Assembly: GCA_030268105.1 (NCBI GenBank)
Contig: BSDZ01000120.1
Span: 248,001 to 312,000, forward strand
DNA from: Volvox africanus
Taxonomy: Eukaryota > Chlorophyta > Chlorophyceae > Chlamydomonadales > Volvocaceae
DNA length: 64,000 nucleotides
Direction of reading: 5' to 3'
The number at the start of each line of letters is the position of its first letter. Within the stretch, counting starts at the first letter, position 1. The translations under genes and the position numbers were made by a program. Below the pieces are notes generated by a model. The model saw nothing but the letters and a program-made list of their open reading frames with translations, did not search any database and was not told where the DNA came from. Of the stretch, positions 1-8,482 are shown in pieces.

Positions 1-900
1 CTGGGCGTCCAGCTGGTCAAACTTGTTATTGAAGCCCTGGACCGCAAGATTGGGCTCCACGCCGGTGGGGTAGGCCCACTGGTCGAAGTCCTTTTGCAGG
101 CGTTGCGCATTCGGGAGAACACGCGCCTGCACCTCCTTTAGCCAGAACGCGATGAGGTCCTGGCCGCCTCCGGCAGCCTGCTGCCCCCGGTAATCCGCAT
201 GCACCCCACCATGTGCGATGTAGTGCGCGTAGTGACGATCCACCACGCAGCCCAGCTCCTCAGGAGTGTATGTGCTCCGGAGGGGCGTGTTGACAGGAAG
301 AAAGTCAGAGACCAACTTGCGCAGGACCTCCGAGTAGTCAGCACCCTGTCGCTTCTCGTGGGTCAGCGGGTACAGGGCGCATTCAGCATAGCTCAGCGCA
401 TGGGACTTAAAGGCCGTGAAACCATCGGATGCCCCATCGTAGGCCCGTGCGTAGTCCCTAGCGCCTTTCATAGGTATCCAGTGTGGCGAGATGGGCGCCA
501 CGATGCAGCCGGGCTGGCGGGGCTGCGGGTCGCCCACAAGGTTCACGACGCCAGTGGCATGGGGCGCGGAGCACTCATCAGGCGAGCCCAGAGCCGGGTG
601 GATCGGAGGTGGTGGAGTGGAGTGGGGCGGAAGCGGAGCGGGTGGCTCGCCCGGCGGGTACCCAGGCGGCCCGCGTGGAGGCTGAGGAGGATCGGGCGGG
701 GGCGTGCCCGGGGCATATGAGGCGGAGGCCACCGGCGCGGCAGGAGCAACCGCCGCCGGACCCGCTGAGGGGGGTGCAGGAGCCGGGTAGCGGGGCGGTC
801 GCGGCTGCAGCGGCGGCCTGCCGGGCTGCAGCGGGGCAGGCGGCGGGCGCGGCTGCAGCCTGTCCTCCAGGCTCGCATAAAGCTCCTCCCAGCGGACCAT
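1..900 (-). CDS. Partial proline-rich protein, possibly a retroelement Gag
   Basis: Reading the minus strand from an ATG at 900-898, the frame is open to the window edge (300 codons, no stop). It starts MVRWEELYASLEDRLQ, followed by about 110 residues rich in Pro, Ala and Gly. A folded-looking, Tyr- and Ala-rich helical region follows, with stretches such as FTAFKSHALSYAECALYPL and QDLIAFWLKEVQARVLPNAQ. The same frame is also open upstream through the minisatellite to a stop at 1951-1953, so a longer N-terminus cannot be excluded; the ATG at 900 is the only in-frame Met there. I do not recognise the family. A low-complexity head followed by a helical domain fits Gag-like proteins of LTR elements, but no zinc knuckle or enzyme domain is visible in the window. 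The C-terminus lies outside. Confidence 0.45.
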   Translation of the reverse strand, partial: MVRWEELYASLEDRLQPRPPPAPLQPGRPPLQPRPPRYPAPAPPSAGPAAVAPAAPVASASYAPGTPPPDPPQPPRGPPGYPPGEPPAPLPPHSTPPPPIHPALGSPDECSAPHATGVVNLVGDPQPRQPGCIVAPISPHWIPMKGARDYARAYDGASDGFTAFKSHALSYAECALYPLTHEKRQGADYSEVLRKLVSDFLPVNTPLRSTYTPEELGCVVDRHYAHYIAHGGVHADYRGQQAAGGGQDLIAFWLKEVQARVLPNAQRLQKDFDQWAYPTGVEPNLAVQGFNNKFDQLDAQ

Positions 901-930
901 CTGCACGGGGCAGCCAAGAAAGCGGGCAGT

Positions 931-1800
931 GAGGGGGCGGGTTGGGAGGGAGGGGGCAGTGAGGGGGCGGGTTGGGAGGGAGGGGGCAGTGAGGGGGCGG
1001 ATTGGGAGGGAGGGCGCAGTGAGGGGGCGGGTTGGGAGGGAGGGGGCAGTGAGGGGGCGGGTTGGGAGGGACGGGGGAGTGAGGAGCCAGGTTGGGAGGG
1101 AGGGGACAGTGAGGGGCCAGGTTGGGAGGGAGGGGGCAGTGAGGGGGCGGGTTGGGAGGGAGGGGGCAGTGAGGGGGCGGGTTGGGAGGGAGGGGGCAGT
1201 GAGGGGCCAGGTTGGGAGGGAGGGGGCAGTGAGGGGCGAGGTTGGGAGGGAGGGGGCAGTGAAAGGGCGGGTTGGGAGGGAGGGGGCAGTTAGGGGCCAG
1301 TTTGGGAGGGAGGGGGCAGTGAGGGGGCGGGCTGGGAGGGACGGGGTAGTGAGGAGCCAGGTTGGGAGGGAGGGGACAGTAAGGGGGCGGGTTGGGAGGG
1401 AGGGGGCAGTGAGGGGGCGGGTTGGGAGGGAGGGGGCAGTGAGGGGGCGGGTTGGGAGGGAGGGGGCAGTTAGGGGCCAGGTTGGGAGGGAGGGGGCAGT
1501 GAGGGGGCGGGTTGAGAGGGAGGGGGCAGTGAGGGGGCGGGTCAGGAGGGACGGGGGAGTGAGGAGCCAGGTTGGGAGGGAGGGGACAGTGAGGGGGCGG
1601 GATGGGAGGGACGGGGGAGTGAGGAGCCAGGTTGGGAGGGAGGGGACAGTGAGGGGCCAGGTTGGGAGGGAGGGGGCAGTGAGGGGGCGGGTTGGGAGGG
1701 AGGGGGCAGTGAGGGGGCGGGTTGGGAGGGAGGGGGCAGTGAGGGGGCGGGTTGGGAGGGAGGGGGCAGTGAGGGGCCGGGTTGGGAGTGAGGGGGAACG
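931..1800. repeat. G-rich 30-bp minisatellite, 29 units
   Basis: The sequence keeps a strict 30-bp period from 931 to 1800. The common unit begins GAGGGGGCGGGTTGGGAGGG and ends AGGGGGCAGT. Each common unit has at least four runs of three or more G separated by short loops, which is a G-quadruplex motif on the + strand. A 60-bp dimer variant (a unit ending ACGGGGGAGT followed by one starting GAGGAGCCAGG) recurs at 1051, 1321, 1531 and 1591, so the array grew partly by multi-unit slippage or unequal exchange. Because 30 is divisible by 3 and stops are rare, several frames are open through it on both strands. These open frames are not evidence of coding. Confidence 0.97.
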
Positions 1801-3131
1801 GGGAGGAACGACATGAGATGGGTTGCGGTCCAGACAGGCGGGTCTGCATCGGAGCTGCCGGGAGCGCACCGCAGCGTGCCCGAGTCTGGTGTCTCCCCTA
1901 TCTGAGACAGGAGAGAGTGCGATAATATGCCACGGAGGGAGTACCGGCGCTCAACAGCCATAGCAACATACGTACATGCGAGCCAGGGCGGGCGACGGCA
2001 GAAGGTGATGACGTGGGGTACATTACGTTTTCGTGGAGCGTTGGCGCGGCCACACTACTTCTTCATAGAGTGGGATGGTGGGTCGGCCGAGGAGGTTAAT
2101 CTCTCTGTGGCCAAGCGCCTGATCGTGGCTGGATGAGGTGGGGCTAGGATCTGGGGGGGGGGAGAGAAATTAGTAGGCCGGAGGTGCCCCATGAAGGGAG
2201 CTCTGGGTTGACGGAGCTAGGGTTGTAGACCCTGGGCTGACGTGTTGGGGGTCACAGAGTTGCAAGCTGTGATGATGGGATGTCGTTAGGGTGGTCTCCG
2301 CGATGGGGCGCCGTCCTCAGCTAGGGGCGCCGTTGGAGGTGTGAGGTGGCTTCCGTTTTCTGGTGCCCCGTGATGGGTGCCCAGCGGAGGGCTGAATTTC
2401 TGACAACAGCTCAGGGGTGCTCGACGTTCCCTCTCTGGGCGGGTATGTAGTGCCATTTAGGTTGCCATCGGCTCTGGTTTAGGTACTTTTGCCTTCCACA
2501 CCGAGTGAGACCGTTTGATAGTCGCAGGGTTGTACAAGGCCCCTGGGCTATTTGGAGACACCAGAGCAATTAGGATTCCGGTGGTCATTCTTTGTAGTTT
2601 GCTGCGGGGCTCGTTCACTGTAGGGTCAGTGTCGCAGAGAACAGCGAGGTTGTGGTGTTGGGTGATTGTTGTCTGTTGTGTTTATCTCCAGGGCAAGTTA
2701 GGAACGCACGTCCACTTTGTGTTCATGTCGAGGTTACGGCAGGACAAGCCATTCAGGACAAGCATGGATTGCTGGCTCTCAGGAGACCCCATGCGCATGG
2801 ATATTGCCATCACCTCCCTCGCCAGTTTCGCTAGCTGCGTTCGGGGGGGGGAGTCCACACCCCCAGTGTCGTGGACGCAGCGATGCCGTTCGCTGCACAT
2901 GACAGATATATTTCGTGTATTCGTGGCTGCCGGATGTAGGACCCCTGCCTTGTCGCTGTGATGTTTGCGCAGATGCGCCCCAGATGATGATTCCATTTTG
3001 TTGTTGATGATCAGAATAAAAACATCGACGATGTACATGGTTTTTGTAATGTCGCCAATCAACATGTACATCCAAACGACGTGCGGAATGAGTATCCAAA
3101 CACACCAGTAGCTTGATCATGATGTCAAGGA
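1801..3131. other. Unique non-LTR DNA, no gene recognised
   Basis: This stretch lies between the minisatellite and the first LTR fragment. It contains only short frames, for example 1927-2136 on the + strand (69 codons, ATG start), none with a recognisable domain. There are homopolymer G runs near 2151 and 2847. A TGTAA box at 3046, the usual chlorophyte polyadenylation signal, is present but follows no convincing coding region. I see no LTR, tRNA or tandem repeat in it. Confidence 0.5.
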
Positions 3132-3287
3132 TGTTGTGCTACGGTTCGTTTCCCGCCGATACGTAGGTCAGTGCGATCCTACGAGGCGAAGTGCTATCTT
3201 CATGAACGCATGAATGATCATTGCATATGAATGAACCTGCATGATATAAGTGTATTCGCATACATTTATATATGCATTTGGCATGTT
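3132..3287 (+). mobile_element. Truncated G1 LTR (5' end only), left border of the array
   Basis: It starts TGTTGTGCTACGG like the other G1 LTRs and follows them for about 155 bp, through the hairpin whose arms are ATATAA(G/A)TGTA and TACATTTATAT. It then jumps to internal G2 sequence. The G1 LTR would continue GTTGTCATTATCC, and the G2 sequence at the equivalent point in other copies reads AGTCGTCGAAGG. The join GTTGTCGTCGAAGG therefore shares GTC, a 3-bp microhomology. Confidence 0.85.
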
Positions 3288-6200
3288 GTCGTCGAAGGAC
3301 CCTCTGTGTGTTAGGGCCCAATGGGTGCAACGAAGTCTCTCGGAGACAGCACTATATAAACATTGGGTGCCGTGACATAACGACAGTACCGCGCGCGCAC
3401 CGATATGGAGTCCAGCACAATTGGCCATTGTGCAAAAGGGAACCTATCGCCTAAGGTACCTTGTCTGTCGTACCAAGATGTCACACCAGAGGAGGGTGGA
3501 ACTGTTGCGGAGCCTATGGTTAATTTCGGCGTCCGTGCGCCGAAATAAGGAACCCAAGCTTGGAGGGTGTAATATAATCTTATCGATGATAAGGAAAAAC
3601 ATCCATGAATTGCTTGTGAGGCCTTGGGTGCAATCGATTGCTACCACCGCACAGTCTCTTGCGAAGATTCTGAGGTCGCAGCCCCCTAATGCCAAATTAA
3701 ACTGATGCATATGTCATCCTGGGGCTCCCACCTATGTTCCCTGCTGACTTAAGATCCCTTTTGTGTCCGAGCACAACCCGTTTCATAACCTATGTACAGG
3801 GTAACATCGCTACCGTAGAGCGGATGAAGCGGCAAGTGGGGGATCTGCTCGCAAAGGGTATGGTTCGGCCCAGCACATCGCCATACTCTGCACTGATATT
3901 GTTTGTCGGTGAGAAGGATGAGACGTTGCGTATGTGCATTGATTGAAGGGGCTTGAATGCGACTACGATTGAAAATCGCTACCCTTTGCCGCGCGTCAAT
4001 GACCTGTTCGATAAGCTGAAAGGATCAGCTTCTTTTTCCTCGATTGACCTTCGACAAGGGTATAATCAGATACGCATCGTTGCCTCTGATAGTCCGAAAA
4101 CCGCTTTCCAGACTCCCTTTGGTCACTTCGAGTACACGGTCTTGTCAGTTGGACTTACTAATGTGCCCGCCACATTTCAAGTAGTGATGGATCGCATGTT
4201 CAGACCGTATATCGACAGGTTCATCGTTTGTTACTTGGATGATATTTTAATTTATTCCAAGACGCGCGAGGAGCACCTGAAGCATCTCAAGTTCGTGCTT
4301 GAGGTGATGAAGCGGGAGCAACTGTTTGCTAAATGCGCCAAGTATTTTTGGGCGCAGTCGCAAGTGGAGTATTTGGGCCACATCGTGTCGGCCACTGGGG
4401 TCAGGATGGACCCATGGAAGGTAGCTGTGGTTCGTGAATGGCCCGCGCCTCAGAACCTCACCGAACTACGCTAGTTCTTGGGTTTGACTAACTACTTCCG
4501 TAAGTTTATTAAGAATTACTCCATTATTGCGGCCCCGCTTACGAATTTGACGAAGAAAGGAGGTTTCGTTTCTCTTGAAGCCTGGACACCCGCGTGTCAG
4601 CGGGCATTCGAAGAGCTCAAGCGAATCGTCGCCGACGACGTTACCCTCTCTTTCCCTGACTACTCGTTGCCTTTCCGCGTTGAAGTTGTATTGGATGCTT
4701 CCTTGCATGGAAGCGGCGCTGTATTGTTACAGGAAGGACGACCGATCGCCTTCACGAGTAAGAAGTTTTCGGGTGCGGAGGCCTGATATACAACTGGAGA
4801 GCAGGAGCTGTTGGCAGCTCTACATGCTTTGAAGGAATGGTGCTGTTACCTCGAGGGCCGCCCTTTTACACTAAAGACTGATCATAAGCCGCTGACATTC
4901 TTGCAGAGTGTCCCTACGCTTAACCGACGACAAGCTCGATGGATGGAATATCTATCTCGTTTCGACTGCACGTGGGAGTATATCGCCGGCAGGATTAATA
5001 TTGCTGACGCCCTCAGTCGACATCCCTCATTGCATGCTGCTATTTTGGCAGCACCAGTCACTCGCTCACGCAGTCAAGAGGTGCCGATAGCAGCGGACCT
5101 TGCGCAGCGACTCAAGGCGGCATATGAAGTGGATCCATGGTTCGCTTCACCCAACAATGTGGAACATTTGCAGAAGCGCAACGCCTGGAAGCACGCGATT
5201 GGCAGAGCTTGTACGACGCTCATTCTGGTGGCCGCGCGTGGTGAAGGATGCGGAAATTTTCGTGCAATGGTGCAGTTTATGTCAGCGCAATAAAGCACTC
5301 TCCGGTAAGGGCCAGGGATTATTACAACCTTTACCTATACCCGACGCCCCTTGGGAAAGTGTTTCTAGGGACTTCGTAGTCGCGCTGCCCAAAACTGAGG
5401 GGGGATACGACTCGGTGTTCGTAATGGTCGATCGTTTGACCAAGATGGTTCATTTAGCCCCCTGCACCTCGTCTTGCACCGCTGAGCAAACAGCACGATT
5501 ATTTTTCGATAATGTGGTCCGATTGCATGGCGTTCCTAAAAATGTGATATCCGATCATGGCGGGCAATTCACGTCTAAGTTTTGGGAAGCGCTATGTCAA
5601 CTCATCGGTATGCGCGTTCATTTGAGCACAGCATATCATCCACAATCCGATGGGCAAACCGAGCGCACAAATCGCACGTTGGGTGACATGCTGAGGAATT
5701 TCGCGGGACGCACACCCTCTATTTGGGATACGTTTCTGACTTCGGCAGAATTCGCGCTTAACAACGCTGTTAACCGCTCCACAGGTCAAAGCCCTTTCTT
5801 TCTGAATTACGGATTCCATCCTGCGCTACCCGTGTGGTGAGAGTTGGAGATAAATATTCCTGTGGCTAAAACCTTTGCCAAGTCGTTCCTATCCCGCATG
5901 ACAGATGCGAAGGCATGCCTGGATGCAGCACAACAACGGACGACGGACTATTATAATAAATCCAAACGGGACGTAACATTTTCGGTGGGACAAATGGTAT
6001 TATTGAGCACTAAGAACTTGCGTTTGCTCGCTGTCGGTTCCCGTAAATTGTTACCTCGATGGATCGGCCCATATCCCGTTGTTCGCATGGTAGGGAATGT
6101 AGCTGTGGAGCTAGCCCTACCTTCTGACATGAATATCCACCCCACATTCCATATTTCGTTAATCCGCCCTTATCGCGGCACAGCACCCGTTACAAACGAC

Positions 6201-6461
6201 CCCGATACCCCTGCAGTAATGGACCCCGGTCCTGAGACCTGGATCGCAGGCAAGCAAAAGGTGTATGATGTGGAACGCATTTTTGATTATCGGGTTCGTC
6301 GCATTGGTCGACAACGACGAAAGCGGAAGGTGCATGAGTATCTGGTCAAGTGGACTGGCTATTCGAGCGAGCATAATTCGTGGGAGCCGATGCGTAACTT
6401 CTCGCCGGAAATGAAGCCCATATTGGAGGAAGCTCGTCTACGTGCCACGCAAACCCAATGA
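3288..6461 (+). pseudogene. G2-a: dead chromovirus pol (RT, RNase H, integrase, chromodomain)
   Basis: This is a Ty3/gypsy-type pol remnant. The RT core YLDDILIYS is intact near 4235, RNase H motifs follow (TDHKPLTF), then integrase with [28 protein letters not shown] and a QTERTNRT box, a GPY/F module (RWIGPYPVV) and a chromodomain ([23 protein letters not shown]). It is inactivated by TGA at 3944-3946, TAG at 4472-4474, TGA at 4784-4786 and TGA at 5838-5840. A deletion near 5180 removes the two zinc-binding His of the integrase head. The part before about 3780 is scrambled and no protease is readable. The same lesions occur in G2-b and G2-c. Its 5' half and 5' LTR are missing. Confidence 0.93.
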
Positions 6462-6483
6462 CCCTTGCAGTCGATGCTGTTTG

Positions 6484-6520
6484 ATGCAGCGAGGACGCTG
6501 CATACGGGAAGGGGGATAGT
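6484..6520 (+). promoter_or_regulatory. G2-a pre-PPT hairpin and polypurine tract
   Basis: A perfect stem-loop, ATGCAGCG-AGGA-CGCTGCAT (6484-6503), lies just after the pol stop. A purine tract (GGGAAGGGGGATAGT) then runs directly up to the LTR at 6521. The tract is where plus-strand DNA synthesis is primed in LTR elements. The hairpin is shared with G1 although the LTRs of the two families have diverged. Confidence 0.8.
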
Positions 6521-7157
6521 TGTTGTATGCGGATTCGATCACCGTTTACATTCATGAAGGCCGCGATGCATTCAAACACCATAACGCATAATACCAGTAT
6601 ATTAGCATGATATACTCGAGTATATCTGGCTAATCAGGCATGTCGCATTATCATCCACGACATCGCGCTGTCGGTCAACATGTTTGACTCGAAGCTGATA
6701 ATTAATGCGCGATCTATCCATTGGCATAATATATCGCGTAATAATACTTTAAATGTTATTACCCTATTTACGTCATAAACCATTAGCGTATGCGAGAAGG
6801 CGACAATCGCGATGGTTGGGTTGGCAACCGAATATCGATATTCGGACCTCTGCATATTGCATGCGTTGCATTCAATATTATCATGGATGACATGATATTT
6901 AGAGCAGTGTTGTCAAGGTACTCACACTTGAGATCGCAATCCAGTGAGACCTGTACTGCATCCCGATATCGCGACGTGATAGGTGCGAGGACGGCCGCCT
7001 AGAGACCGAAGTCGGCTTGACGCTATTTGGGGTCAAGTACTCGTGTACCTTACTCGGTCTGATTCTGATATATACGTTTTATGCATTTATATTCGGCCTG
7101 AGCTATTCCAGCATAGCATCTTCAGCCGGATGATGAACATTGCCCACGGGGTCTGAC
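6521..7157 (+). mobile_element. G2-a 3' LTR, interrupted by G1-a
   Basis: It begins TGTTGTATGCGGATTCG. It matches the complete G2 LTR at 12802-13616 for its first 637 bp, up to GGGGTCTGAC, where the G1-a LTR starts. The remainder of the LTR is not found downstream in the window. Confidence 0.93.
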
Positions 7158-7981
7158 TGTTGTGCTACGATTAGTTTCCCGCCGATGCGTAGGTCGATGT
7201 GATCCTACAAGGCGAAGTGCTATTGTGATGAACACATTGCATATGAATGAATCTGCATGATATAAATGTATTCGTGTACATTTATATATGCATTTGGCAT
7301 GTTGTCATTATCCATCGCGACATCGCATCATGGCAAATCCGCCTAGCATGCATGAAAGCCCGAAGCATGGAAGTGCGCATTATGCTCGTGCTACGAAACG
7401 ATAAGTAATATTATCTGATATAATATTACTTCATTAAAGCACACGTTGAGAGCACCGCACTCGTCGCGATGCATGCCCTGCAACCGGATATCGTTATCCG
7501 GACCCTTGCATCATGCGAATGCCGGAAAGGCTTATACGTTGTTATGCGTAGACATCGCCTATACGCAGTAGGGTTGTCACATCTAGGATCGGCCTCCTGA
7601 TGTGAATCGTACGGCATTGCGATGCTGCGAGTATAACAGATGCGAGGACGGCTAAGCAAGATAAGACATTCGATACCGGAGAACACTCGTGTGTTCTATA
7701 TTACTATTGCTATACGCCTTTCTACTTAGCCCGAGCTAAGCCTGAACTTCGCTAATCACCGCCGCGTGATGATTGCTTGCTTCCGGCGCTGACGGCGATT
7801 TCGTCCATTGCATCGTTCCAATCTGTAAGACTGTAAGTTATATCTCTCTTCGTCTTGAAGTCTTCCGCTGTCTCTGTTTGCTCTCGCTTGCCTTGCTGTA
7901 CTTGCAAGTGCTCGCGCATCGGTGTCGAAAGTCTCCAGACGTGCAGATACTTATGAGCAAACGCGAACGAGAGGTACAACA
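7158..7981 (+). mobile_element. G1-a 5' LTR (824 bp)
   Basis: It starts TGTTGTGCTACG and ends GAGGTACAACA, a perfect 6-bp terminal inverted repeat (TGTTGT/ACAACA). It contains at least five perfect hairpins: arms at 7260-7270/7277-7287, 7403-7413/7421-7431, 7484-7490/7495-7501, 7681-7686/7691-7696 and 7725-7730/7735-7740. A consensus splice-donor string, GTAAGT, sits at 7833-7838. The LTR would provide promoter and polyadenylation functions; no specific promoter box is proven. Confidence 0.95.
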
Positions 7982-7984
7982 ATT

Positions 7985-7996
7985 TGGTATCGAGAC
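7985..7996 (+). promoter_or_regulatory. G1-a primer-binding site, initiator-Met-like
   Basis: TGGTATCGAGAC begins three bases after the LTR end. TGG complements the CCA tail of a tRNA, and the string resembles the common TGGTATCAGAGC site for initiator tRNA-Met with a small rearrangement. Complementarity may extend through AGGTTCG. The same site is used by G2 (13621) and G3 (50350). Confidence 0.7.
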
Positions 7997-8048
7997 AGGT
8001 TCGTCGCCTAACTGTCTCTCTTTGTCTAATCGGAAGTAGGTTCTTTCT

Positions 8049-8482
8049 ATGGCGAGTTCCAGCGACGAACCACGAGGACCGCTAGATACTTTTGCCGAAG
8101 ACCTAGGCCGCGCCGTTTTGGACGCCGCCGCTTCCGGTTTGTAATTGTTTAATTGCTTTTGCTTAGATTGCTGCACTTGTTGTGTAAGTGTATGCTCTGA
8201 GTCGCAGGTAATCTCAGTGCACCGGCATTGCTTGCCGCGGCGACTGAGACCGGCTTTCGTCCGGACCAGTTGGCGACTCTCATTGCCCAAACTACGGAGA
8301 TCAGGACTCAGCTGGGCAAGTACTTGCTGAGTTTACTGAATCTTCTCAAGAGTACTGTCGGTAGGCTCACCGAATCGCTTTGTACTCTTGCCTTTGCGAT
8401 AGAAGTCGGCTTCTATTACGCAAACCTAGGGTATCGTTTCGTGCTCCATGTCCGCGGAACACGACGATACGCCGCACACTAG
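8049..8482 (+). other. G1-a leader reading frame with a candidate 71-bp intron
   Basis: An ATG at 8049 opens a short frame (MASSSDEPRGPLDTF...). It stops at a TAA unless 8137-8207 is removed. That stretch begins GTTTGT and ends GAGTCGCAG, so it has GT...AG borders. Joining 8136 to 8208 extends the frame to a stop at 8480-8482 (about 120 residues), overlapping the start of gag by 35 bases. The second part is helical and Leu-rich (LATLIAQTTEIRTQLGKY). No family is recognised. A non-coding leader with chance open frames is the main alternative. G2 shows a decayed counterpart with a similar acceptor, and G3 has an analogous GT...AG arrangement. Confidence 0.35.

Noticed and set aside
931..1800. 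CRISPR-like array
   Set aside because: Units are directly adjacent with no unique spacers, and the context is eukaryotic.
929..1816. Plus-strand frame of Gly/Arg/Val repeats through the same minisatellite
   Set aside because: Same reason: an artefact of a stop-poor 30-bp repeat.
578..1849. A 423-codon minus-strand frame made of 10-residue Pro-rich repeats, resembling cell-wall hydroxyproline-rich proteins
   Set aside because: The 30-bp minisatellite keeps several frames open on both strands, so openness is not evidence. The frame conflicts with the more protein-like frame 1-900 and has no signal peptide or flanking domain.
2515..2961. 148-codon plus-strand frame
   Set aside because: Starts at TTG, has no domain, Cys/Arg/Ser-rich random composition and no support from context.
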